43,929 bases of DNA from Gammaproteobacteria bacterium (GTDB taxonomy: Bacteria > Pseudomonadota > Gammaproteobacteria > Chromatiales > Chromatiaceae). The stretch lies in the NCBI GenBank assembly GCA_020445415.1, contig JAGRGP010000025.1, positions 1 to 43,929 on the forward strand. The letters are read 5' to 3'. The position numbers and the translations under genes are program-made. The notes under the pieces are model-generated. The model was not told the DNA's origin and made no database searches. It saw nothing but the letters and a program-made list of their open reading frames with translations. Below, piece by piece: positions 16,574 to 24,382 of this stretch (position 1 is the stretch's first letter; each line of letters starts with the position of its first letter).

Positions 16574-17533
16574 TCAGTGTCCGTAAACGCTATACCTGCC
16601 AGCGCCTTGGCGCTTGCTCTGTTCCAGGGCATCGGTTGCCCGTGCCAAGAGGGTCGATGAGTCTGCGCCGTGGTTGGGGTAGATGCCGATGCCAATATTC
16701 ACCCTGATCTCAAGGTTAGAGCCCTGGGCACGCAATGGCTGTCGGAGTAGGTCGACGAGTTTCTGGGAGAGTTTCTGAAGATCGAGGAGATTGCTTAGAT
16801 TCTCCACTAAAACAACAAATTCGTTCACCCCGACCCGCGCCAGGGTATCGCTGCGGCGTACGCACTGCTGAAGCCTGGAGGCGATGATTCGGTACAGATT
16901 ATCCTTGCCATTGTTAATCATCTGTCCAGTCCCCAGGTGTGGCGCGCCAACGGAGATCAGCAGCAGGGCAATCTTGCTTTTTCCACGGATTGCACGATAT
17001 ATGGCCTGGTTGAGACGGTCTTGAAACAGGATCCTGTTGGGTAGTTCGGTGAGGTAATCGTGATTGAATGAGGGTTTGAATGTACCATCGGCGGTGAGTT
17101 GAGCAGGGTTGCCCTTGCGGGTAATCCGGCAAAAACCCAGCACTTGCCTGTCTCGTCCAATGTGGGGCAGATAGTAGGTTTCCAGCTGACTCTGCTCGTT
17201 TGTCTGGTCGTCGTACTCCTCCAAAGCCACCTCTTCCCCGGAAAGTACCCGGTCGATGTGGGGTTGGAGTTGCCTAAACTGCCGTGGACCGATGACCTCC
17301 GGCAGACGCTGCCCGGTCTGGTTTCCGTTGCGCTCTGCTTCCAGCGTGTTACAAGCCTTGATGGTGAGCCCCTTGTCGATATAGGCAACAGCATCGGGAC
17401 TTGCATCGAACACAAAGCGGTAAATCTGTTGCCCCTCAGTGAGTTCCTCCAGCCGCTTTTTCAGCCGCGTGTTCTCTTCATTTAGCCTGCTGATGGTTTC
17501 CCCGGGGTTGTCAGTATTGTATAAATCGGCCAT
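16574..17533 (-). CDS. PAS domain protein with degenerate GGDEF domain
   Basis: 319 residues from the ATG at 17533 (MADLYNTDNPGE), which has a GGGGGG ribosome site just upstream; the frame extends 39 residues further without family character. A short coiled coil (about residues 10-35) precedes a PAS-like domain (YRFVFDASPDAVAYIDKGLTI), then a GGDEF-like domain beginning HDYLTELPNRILFQDRLNQAI. The active-site signature is GVNEF instead of GGDEF, and the first metal-binding Asp region reads LLISVGAPH instead of LDLD-type sequence, so cyclase activity is unlikely. RRSD five residues before GVNEF matches the RxxD inhibitory site, so c-di-GMP binding may persist. A PAS-fed receptor role is inference. 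Confidence 0.82.
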   Translation of the reverse strand: MADLYNTDNPGETISRLNEENTRLKKRLEELTEGQQIYRFVFDASPDAVAYIDKGLTIKACNTLEAERNGNQTGQRLPEVIGPRQFRQLQPHIDRVLSGEEVALEEYDDQTNEQSQLETYYLPHIGRDRQVLGFCRITRKGNPAQLTADGTFKPSFNHDYLTELPNRILFQDRLNQAIYRAIRGKSKIALLLISVGAPHLGTGQMINNGKDNLYRIIASRLQQCVRRSDTLARVGVNEFVVLVENLSNLLDLQKLSQKLVDLLRQPLRAQGSNLEIRVNIGIGIYPNHGADSSTLLARATDALEQSKRQGAGRYSVYGH

Positions 17534-17811
17534 GTCTGGCCCCCCAGCCTGGTTGGCGGTTGTTGTATTCGATCTTGATGTTAGCGATGGATTCGGTAAT
17601 TGACGGGTCTTGGTTGCGAGGCCCTGTCCGGTCCGTTCCCCATCCCTCAACCTTTACGGTTCTCTGGGAATAGTAATTCCCATAAGCCGGGTTGTCATCC
17701 CTGGCGGTTGCTTGCTCGGATCATTGTCGTCCTGCGGGTCGGATGCAGTCGGTGCGCTTATCCATGTACTATTAATCCCTGGTTAGGGATTCCGGATATC
17801 GGGTATCGATC
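17534..17811. other. Divergent intergenic region before tamA
   Basis: About 280 bases between the degenerate GGDEF gene and tamA, which read away from each other. An in-frame stop TAA at 17773-17775 limits how far tamA can extend upstream. No strong promoter or repeat stood out. Confidence 0.4.
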
Positions 17812-19563
17812 CTGAAAATAGGTAAGCACATAGGCGGTTACGCGCTGGTAGTCCTCTTGTTGACGGGCCTGCCCTCTGTCGGCTCGGCGCTTGGGTTGAC
17901 GGTACGAGTAGAGGGCGTGAGTGGCGAGCAGGAAAAGAATGTCCTGGCCTACCTCGAGATCTATCAAGCAAAAGGCGAAAAAGATATTACCTTGCAGCGG
18001 ATCGAGCTGTTGCACGCCCGGGCCGCCCAGCAGATCGAGGAAGCGCTGCTGCCCTTCGGATTCTTTCGTCCCAAGATATTGAGTAGTCTCAAGCAATCGG
18101 GACGGGGGTCGTCAGCCGAATGGTCGGCTCACTATGTCATCGATCCTGGCCCACCCATCAGACTTGCTGCTGTGGATTATCGTATTACCGGTGAAGGTGC
18201 CGGGGACAAGGCGTTTGCGCGCGAGTTTCCGTTGCAGCCCGGTGATTTGCTAGACCAGCGCCTGTACGAAGAGCGGAAGACGGAGTTATTGGAGAGCGCC
18301 GCGGAACGTGGGTATCTAAAGCCTGAGTTGCTTGCCAGTGAGATCGTGATTGATCGGGATGCCTATCAGGCTTCAATCAAACTGCATTTTGATACCGGAC
18401 CCAAGTATTACCTTGGTGAAATCCGATTCGAGCAAGATGAGCTCGATCCGGAATTTTTGGCGAGTTACCTCAACGTCAAGCCGGGTGAGCCCTACAACGT
18501 GGAGAAAATACTGCGGCTGCAAGGCAATCTGTTGGGAACCGATTATTTTCGTCAGGTTGAAATAACCCCGTTGCTGGATGAGAGCAGGGACAACCGGGTT
18601 CCTGTGGATATTTTTACCTCCCCCAACCCCAACAATAAGTACCGGTTTGGTGTGGGCTTTGCCACGGATTACGGCCCTAGGGTTACGCTGGACTGGAATA
18701 TCAGGCGAGTAAACCGGCGCGGGCACAAAGGTATCGCCAAGCTGTTATTGTCTCCGGGGCTGCAGGAAGTCTCGGGTGAATACCGTATCCCCATCCAAAA
18801 CCCCAGTAGTGACTATATTTCGATCAAGCCGGAGTATATCGGGTACGACACGGAAAGCCGGCAGGGTGATGTTTACCAATTGCTGTTTGCCCATTCCACC
18901 GGCTTGAACGAATGGCGGCGTACCTTGGGAGTGGATCTAAAGTTCGAGAACTACGAGGTGGCCGACGACCGCGACAACACCCGGGAACTGGTTCCATATG
19001 TAAGCTGGTCGCGCACCAAGACCAACAATCCGATTTTCACTACCCGGGGCAAGCGGGAGAAATTGGTACTACTGGGATCCGGGGAAGGGTTAGTCTCCAC
19101 GGCCTCTTATCTCCAACTGCAGGCGTCCGGCAAGTGGATCCGAGGCCTTGGGCAAGACTACCGGATATTGGCCCGGGCAGACCTCGGAGCTACCTTGGCA
19201 AATGATGTCCTCGATCTGAGTGGCAGCCGCCGCTTCTTTGCCGGAGGCGATGTCAGCATACGGGGCTTTGGCTTGGATGAGACCGGCCCCACTAACCGGT
19301 CCGGAGAAGTGGTCGGGGGGCGCTACCTGGCGGTTGGAAGCCTGGAACTGGAGCGCCGGGTAGACAGAAAATGGAGTGTCGCCGCCTTTGTCGACGGAGG
19401 CAATGCCCTGGATCCTGATTACGATAATCACCTCGCAATGGGTGCCGGAATCGGCGTGCGTTGGCTCTCCCCGATCGGACAGATAAGGTTGGATCTGGCC
19501 TCTGCGTTGAGCGAGGATGGTAACCCCTGGCGTTTTCATATCGTGATCGGACCGGATCTCTAG
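17812..19563 (+). CDS. tamA: Translocation and assembly module outer-membrane protein TamA
   Basis: Omp85-family outer-membrane protein that works with TamB in envelope assembly and phospholipid traffic. Three N-terminal POTRA-like domains (about residues 20-270 of the product) lead to a 16-strand barrel, with the GGDVSIRGFG and GAGIGVRW motifs of Omp85 proteins. The first standard start is TTG at 17857, but this would remove the signal peptide; codons from CTG 17812 encode a basic start, a hydrophobic core (YALVVLLLTG) and a cleavage region (SVGSA). The frame is open back to TAA at 17773. I therefore propose CTG 17812 (ATC 17809 or ATA 17818 are alternatives), with GGG about 8 bases upstream. 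A sequencing or assembly error is also possible. tamB overlaps the stop by one base. Confidence 0.87.
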   Translation: MKIGKHIGGYALVVLLLTGLPSVGSALGLTVRVEGVSGEQEKNVLAYLEIYQAKGEKDITLQRIELLHARAAQQIEEALLPFGFFRPKILSSLKQSGRGSSAEWSAHYVIDPGPPIRLAAVDYRITGEGAGDKAFAREFPLQPGDLLDQRLYEERKTELLESAAERGYLKPELLASEIVIDRDAYQASIKLHFDTGPKYYLGEIRFEQDELDPEFLASYLNVKPGEPYNVEKILRLQGNLLGTDYFRQVEITPLLDESRDNRVPVDIFTSPNPNNKYRFGVGFATDYGPRVTLDWNIRRVNRRGHKGIAKLLLSPGLQEVSGEYRIPIQNPSSDYISIKPEYIGYDTESRQGDVYQLLFAHSTGLNEWRRTLGVDLKFENYEVADDRDNTRELVPYVSWSRTKTNNPIFTTRGKREKLVLLGSGEGLVSTASYLQLQASGKWIRGLGQDYRILARADLGATLANDVLDLSGSRRFFAGGDVSIRGFGLDETGPTNRSGEVVGGRYLAVGSLELERRVDRKWSVAAFVDGGNALDPDYDNHLAMGAGIGVRWLSPIGQIRLDLASALSEDGNPWRFHIVIGPDL

Positions 19564-22500
19564 TGGGAAGCGAACAGTCAGAGCCACCGGTGGAGCGGGC
19601 TCCGCCGTCACCAACACGCAGCTGGCCGCGACGTCTTATCGGCATGGTTTCCTCACTGCTGATAACTCTGGTGCTAGCCCTGGGGGGCGGGCTGCTCTTT
19701 TTGGTTAACACCGAAGATGGGCTGGAACTGGCTTTCCAGGTTGCCCAAACTCTGCTTCCCTCGGAGCTTTCTATCACCCAAGTTAAGGGCCAGTTGGTTG
19801 GACCACTGGAACTTCGTCAGTTGGCTTATCGGGACGAGACCCTGGATATCAAGGTTGCCAGGATTCGTCTCGAGTGGAACCCCCGCATGCTGTTTCGGGG
19901 CAGGGTGAGCCTGCGGTTGTTGGAGATCGAGGGGCTGGACATCACAACGTCGGGCCAATCGGAGAGCGATTCGTCTGGCGCGGTGGAACTGCCCGCAATT
20001 GATTTGCCGTTTAACCTGGAAGTACAAGTAGCCCGAGTCCTGGGGGGCAGATTGACGGTTGCAAGCTCCGCTACAACGGTAGAGATCCATGTGCTGGAGC
20101 TGGGGGGGGCGTTGACCGGTAGCGCCCTGGCACTGGATGTGCTGCGACTGGAGACTCCGGACGCAGCGGCGCATGCTCAAGGACGGATAACCCTGGCGGA
20201 TGATTTCCCGGTAAACCTCGCGCTCGATTGGACCTTCCGCAGGGTTCCCGGCGAACCGGTGGAGGGTCGGGGTGAACTCGCGGGTAATCGGCATGCGCTC
20301 GCCCTGCGGCAGGTGCTGTCCGGGGGGGTGCGGGCACAACTGACAGCAGAAGTAGATTCTCCGCTGGAGTATCCGGCGGTAACCGCCGGAGTGCAACTGG
20401 AATTTCTGAACCCGGCGCTCCTCGATCCCACATGGCCGCTGCTGGACCTGTCCGGTGATCTCTCCCTGACGGGAGGTCCGGATGCCTTGGCGCTGTCCGG
20501 ATTGGTGGCAGTCTCCGGGGAGCAATTTGGGCAATTGACGAGTCATTATCAGCTTGCCTGGGAAAATGGATCTTTAGCGGTACAGCGACTGGAGGTGGCA
20601 GGAGACAATGGCCTGGCACTGCGCGCGAGCGGCCACTGGACGCCCGGTAGGGAGCAAAGATTTGCGCTGCAAGGCGACTGGTCTGAGATAGGGTGGCCAC
20701 TAATTGGCGCAGCGGAGTGGCGAAGTCCAAGTGGGCATTTTGAGGTATCGGGTACACCTGCCGACTACCGGTTTCGTATCACCGGAAGCGCAATGGGCGC
20801 GCAGATACCGGATGCCTCCCTGGTACTGGCGGGCCGCGGGGGATTGGAACAGGCCCTCCTGGAGCAAATCCAAATCGACACACTGGAAGGGCTGGCAAAA
20901 GGCGAGGGCAAATTTTCCTGGCAGCCCTCGCTTGCCTGGGAACTGGGGATCCGGCTGGAAAATATCAACCCTGGAACCTATTGGAGCGGTTGGGCCGGAA
21001 AGCTCGGTGGACAGGTGGCTAGCGGAGGGGCGTTGTCGGCGGACGGGCCGGAAGGGTACCTGCGTATCCCATCCGTCAGCGGATCGTTACGCGGCTACCC
21101 GGTTAACCTGGAAGCCGACCTGAACCTTCAGAGTGGCGGGGTGCAGATCAATGGGATGAATCTGCGGTCTGGATCCAGCCGCATGGAGCTGAAGGGTACA
21201 TTGACCGAGCACTGGGACCTTACTTGGCAGGTCCAGTCTTCCAACCTGGAGACGTTACTTCCAGAGCTTGGCGGGCGGGTATCGGCATCGGGCGTCTTAA
21301 CAGGAAGGCGCGACCAGCCGGGCATAAAGGCCAAAATGTCTGGCGGTCAGCTAAGTTATCAGCGCTACCGAATCGGTGACTTGGGAGGAGACATCGACTT
21401 TCGATCCGGAGGGGGCGAGAACATCCAGTTGCGGTTGGGTGCCAAGGATGTCGATTTGGGGCAGGGTGAATCCTGGACGAGTATCAGACTCGACGGTACC
21501 GGAGCGCTCAGTAACCATCGATTGAGCCTGGTGGCCGACGGCGGGCCGGCGGCGGTAAACCTGCTGCTGGTTGGAGGACTGGATTCGGATAATCTGTGGC
21601 AGGGCAGTCTCACTACCTTGGAGCTAAACCAAAAAGACGCCGGGAGGTGGAGATTGCTCGCTCCGGTGTCCTTGAAGGTTGGACCTGATCGAATCAATGT
21701 GTCGCGGGGCTGTCTCGGGGAGGATGGCGGCCGTATCTGCCTTGCGCTGGATGGCGGTAACGGGGTATTCGACGGAGAAGCCAAGCTGGAGCATATCGCC
21801 CTTCAGCGGCTAAAGCCCTGGGTGATGCCGGGGATCGAATTGACCGGAATGCTGGAGGGGAGTGCGCGTGTCAAACGGGACGCCGAAGGCACATTGTTGA
21901 CCGATGTCAATCTGACCACTCCCCAAGGGGCCGCGAACTTCACGCTTGCCACCAGTACCCAGACCTTAGATTTTTCCGGCAGTAGAGTTCAGATGAAGAC
22001 CGACCATACCGGTTTAGCGGCAAAATTGAAGATACCGGTTAACCAAAACGGTGGGATAGAGGGCAGTTTGCAGCTCCCCGGTTGGTCTCTGCAAGGGGCC
22101 ACCAATCCCGAACAGGTGCTTGACGGGCGGCTCAAGGCGCGAATGGATGATCTTGGTTTGTTTGCCGGGCTGGTACAGGGAGTAGCAGAGTTACAGGGGC
22201 GACTGAACATGGATCTGAGTCTTGGGGGCACATATGCCCGTCCGGCTATCCGCGGGCATGCGTGGTTGAAGGACGGGAGTCTGCTCTATGCTCCACTTGC
22301 TGTCCGGTTGGAGCATGTGGAGCTCGAGGCGGTCAATCGGGGGGTGGAGGAACTGGTATACCGGGGCGGGTTAACGGCGGGTGAGGGGGATCTAAAGATC
22401 GAAGGATCCACACAATTGGATTCCTCCCGGGGAGTGTCAACCAAGTTCTCTCTACGGGGTGAAAACCTGACTGTCTCCAACATACCCGAGGCGTGGGTAT

Positions 22501-23387
22501 TGTTGTCCCCGGACCTGCACGTCAGCTACGATTCCCGGCTCCTGCAGGTCACTGGGGAGCTGGTTATTCCCCGCGCCAGGATTCGGCCTCGGGCGCTTCC
22601 AGAGACCGCGGTGACAGCCTCACCGGATATCCGCTATCTGGGCGACAGCGAGGATCAGGCTGCGTCTCCTCCGGTGGCGGTGATCGCCAGCGTTCGGGTA
22701 CGAATGGGCGATCAGGTCAGTTTCAATGGCTTTGGGGTGAGAGGGTTGATTCGGGGCAATCTGTTGGTTAACGACGAGCCGGGCAAGCCTACCCTTGGGA
22801 GCGGGCAACTCGCTATCGAGTCCGGGACCTACAAGGCCTATGGCCAGGAGCTCGAGATCCGGCAGGGAAGGGCGATATTTGCCAATAGCTTGGTGACTAA
22901 TCCCGGCATTGCGGTAACCGCTGTACGGACGATCAATGATACGGAGGTTGGGGTCAATGTCTCCGGGACACTCAAGAAGCCGCGCTTGCGGGTTTTCTCC
23001 ACACCGGCCATGACTCAGTCCGAAGCCCTCTCCTATCTCATCTTCGGCCGGCCGTTGGGTCGCACAGCGTCCGATGCGGATCGAGAGCGGATGCAATCGG
23101 CGGCAGCGGGAGCGTTGGTGGCGGGCGGGGGAGGGATCTTGGCTGCGGAGATCGGCCGCCAGTTTGGGCTCGATGAGCTGGATGTTCAGTCGAGTGGGGA
23201 AAACAACGAATTGGCTCTGCATCTGGGTGCTTATCTCTCGCCGCGGCTATACATCCAATACATTAGTGAGCTTTCCACCGCAAAGAACCAAGTGAAGATG
23301 CGCTATGATCTCACCGAGAAGATTCAGCTACAGACAGAGACCGGTACGGTTCACGGCGCGGATATTTTTTACACGATCGAACGGTAA
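19563..23387 (+). CDS. tamB: Translocation and assembly module inner-membrane protein TamB
   Basis: 1274 residues, normal for TamB. An N-terminal membrane anchor (LIGMVSSLLITLVLALGGGLLFLV, about residues 20-45) is followed by a very long repetitive beta-rich region that forms a hydrophobic groove across the periplasm, and a C-terminal DUF490 domain with the signature QSEALSYLIFGRPLG and the end VKMRYDLTEKIQLQTETG. It binds the POTRA domains of TamA and helps move phospholipids and insert outer-membrane proteins. The GTG start overlaps the tamA stop (TAGTG), so the two proteins are coupled in translation. The nearby AsmA-like gene encodes a protein of the same general architecture. Confidence 0.95.
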   Translation: MGSEQSEPPVERAPPSPTRSWPRRLIGMVSSLLITLVLALGGGLLFLVNTEDGLELAFQVAQTLLPSELSITQVKGQLVGPLELRQLAYRDETLDIKVARIRLEWNPRMLFRGRVSLRLLEIEGLDITTSGQSESDSSGAVELPAIDLPFNLEVQVARVLGGRLTVASSATTVEIHVLELGGALTGSALALDVLRLETPDAAAHAQGRITLADDFPVNLALDWTFRRVPGEPVEGRGELAGNRHALALRQVLSGGVRAQLTAEVDSPLEYPAVTAGVQLEFLNPALLDPTWPLLDLSGDLSLTGGPDALALSGLVAVSGEQFGQLTSHYQLAWENGSLAVQRLEVAGDNGLALRASGHWTPGREQRFALQGDWSEIGWPLIGAAEWRSPSGHFEVSGTPADYRFRITGSAMGAQIPDASLVLAGRGGLEQALLEQIQIDTLEGLAKGEGKFSWQPSLAWELGIRLENINPGTYWSGWAGKLGGQVASGGALSADGPEGYLRIPSVSGSLRGYPVNLEADLNLQSGGVQINGMNLRSGSSRMELKGTLTEHWDLTWQVQSSNLETLLPELGGRVSASGVLTGRRDQPGIKAKMSGGQLSYQRYRIGDLGGDIDFRSGGGENIQLRLGAKDVDLGQGESWTSIRLDGTGALSNHRLSLVADGGPAAVNLLLVGGLDSDNLWQGSLTTLELNQKDAGRWRLLAPVSLKVGPDRINVSRGCLGEDGGRICLALDGGNGVFDGEAKLEHIALQRLKPWVMPGIELTGMLEGSARVKRDAEGTLLTDVNLTTPQGAANFTLATSTQTLDFSGSRVQMKTDHTGLAAKLKIPVNQNGGIEGSLQLPGWSLQGATNPEQVLDGRLKARMDDLGLFAGLVQGVAELQGRLNMDLSLGGTYARPAIRGHAWLKDGSLLYAPLAVRLEHVELEAVNRGVEELVYRGGLTAGEGDLKIEGSTQLDSSRGVSTKFSLRGENLTVSNIPEAWVLLSPDLHVSYDSRLLQVTGELVIPRARIRPRALPETAVTASPDIRYLGDSEDQAASPPVAVIASVRVRMGDQVSFNGFGVRGLIRGNLLVNDEPGKPTLGSGQLAIESGTYKAYGQELEIRQGRAIFANSLVTNPGIAVTAVRTINDTEVGVNVSGTLKKPRLRVFSTPAMTQSEALSYLIFGRPLGRTASDADRERMQSAAAGALVAGGGGILAAEIGRQFGLDELDVQSSGENNELALHLGAYLSPRLYIQYISELSTAKNQVKMRYDLTEKIQLQTETGTVHGADIFYTIER

Positions 23388-23518
23388 ACTCGACCGGGAA
23401 CTGAGGTATGACCCCGGTCAGGCAACCTGTCGGTGCCTCCTATTCGATTCTCTGGCCACCCCGTGTTCGCCGGGCAGTCCCCCTTGTCGGACGTTGGTCG
23501 GTACGGTTTCGAATTAGC

Positions 23519-23545
23519 GCACCGGCCGTTATAATTTGCCGGTGC
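23519..23545 (+). promoter_or_regulatory. Promoter core inside a perfect inverted repeat
   Basis: GCACCGGC at 23519-23526 and GCCGGTGC at 23538-23545 form a perfect 8-bp inverted repeat with an 11-base centre, and the centre contains TATAAT at 23530-23535. A poor -35 candidate TTTCGA lies 17 bases upstream. The layout is that of an operator over the -10 box of the SHOCT lipoprotein gene, 43 bases before its start. Confidence 0.5.
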
Positions 23546-23587
23546 AGCTTAGCTAGATGTACTGAAACAATAAGCGGAGGATCAGGA

Positions 23588-23803
23588 ATGGCGTGGACAG
23601 GTATGGGGCGCTTTTTTGCGGCTGCCTTAATGACAGCCGTGCTCACCGTCGCCTGCGGCGGGGAGAGCACCAAGGTTCAGCAGAATACTACGACTACCAT
23701 GGGACGGGAGTTGATCGACCTAAAGGAGAGCCACGATCGGGGGATCATTACCGATGAAGAGTATAAGAAGGCAAAGAAGGAGATTATGAAGCGCTACGAA
23801 TAG
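23588..23803 (+). CDS. Small SHOCT-domain lipoprotein
   Basis: 71 residues. The ATG at 23588 has GGAGG 7 bases upstream, which decides this start over earlier in-frame codons. The N-terminus is a lipoprotein signal (RFFAAALMTAVLTVAC) with lipobox LTVAC; the residues after the cysteine are Gly-Gly, which does not suggest inner-membrane retention. After a Thr-rich linker, the C-terminal 32 residues (ELIDLKESHDRGIITDEEY...) match the SHOCT module, a short amphipathic helical domain found at the ends of many proteins and thought to mediate oligomerisation. Likely an outer-membrane lipoprotein. It follows tamB by 200 bp with its own promoter. Confidence 0.85.
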   Translation: MAWTGMGRFFAAALMTAVLTVACGGESTKVQQNTTTTMGRELIDLKESHDRGIITDEEYKKAKKEIMKRYE

Positions 23804-23828
23804 CTGCTGGACATTCTCTCCACGATAC

Positions 23829-23850
23829 CACTCTCGCACGAGAGTGCGAG
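23829..23850. terminator. Two overlapping alternative hairpins between convergent genes
   Basis: CACTCTCG at 23829-23836 pairs with CGAGAGTG at 23839-23846, and alternatively CTCGCAC at 23833-23839 pairs with GTGCGAG at 23844-23850 around loop GAGA. The two cannot form together. The site is 26 bases after the lipoprotein stop and 44 before the end of the oppositely directed gene, as for a shared terminator, but no T-tract follows. Confidence 0.45.
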
Positions 23851-23893
23851 CCCTCCCTCTGAAACACGGGCTAAGGATGTGAAACGCACGGAG

Positions 23894-24268
23894 CTATGGA
23901 GCAAGCTTCCACTCGCCGTTGGGCTGCCTGCATAGCCGCTGGGTTCCGTTTGCGGTCAGTCCTTTGGCATGGTTGGTGATATCCAGGCTCCGACAGTTCT
24001 CACCGGAGTCCCCATTCACCGGCCCCGGCGAGACACTACCCGAATGGCCGGTTGCCGGATTACTCCAGGCAAACACCTGTCCCTCGTCGCCGGTATTCAG
24101 CGCCTCGTTTGCGGCCTGGGTCATCATCTCCCAGTCGGTATCCGTGAAATAGCGCCCCGGAGAGAAACTCAGCCAATTGAAATTCGCGCTTTGCGCAGAT
24201 TCTGTGACCACCAGGACGCCCAAGATCACTAACAGAATAGTGCCGTACTTTTGCGATGTAAGGTTCAT
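23894..24268 (-). CDS. 17-kDa surface antigen-like periplasmic protein
   Basis: 124 residues. A signal peptide (YGTILLVILGVLVVTESAQSA) is followed by a mature domain with WEMMTQAANEALNTGDEGQVFAWSNPATGHSGSVSP-type sequence, then CRSLDI and LCRQPNGEWKL. The pattern W-x-NP-x-(S/T)G-x-SGSV, one cysteine in the CRxL segment and CRQPxGxW near the end is that of the 17-kDa antigen / outer-membrane surface antigen domain. There is no lipobox, unlike the rickettsial namesake. The two cysteines probably form a disulfide. Role unknown. The gene is on the minus strand downstream of the AsmA-like gene by 114 bp and may share its transcript. Confidence 0.75.
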   Translation of the reverse strand: MNLTSQKYGTILLVILGVLVVTESAQSANFNWLSFSPGRYFTDTDWEMMTQAANEALNTGDEGQVFAWSNPATGHSGSVSPGPVNGDSGENCRSLDITNHAKGLTANGTQRLCRQPNGEWKLAP

Positions 24269-24382
24269 TGCTCACCCGTGTCATGTGGTCATGCGTCACA
24301 ATCTACACCAATGGGGAGCCTGGGAAAACCTACCGCTGGCCCGCTTGGTGTTGTCGCTATCCGTGGCGTTTGGGTAGCTGTC

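Noticed and set aside
19674..20757. Long minus-strand frames inside tamB
   Set aside because: They arise from the GC-skewed codon pattern of tamB and have low-complexity Arg/Pro/Ser translations.
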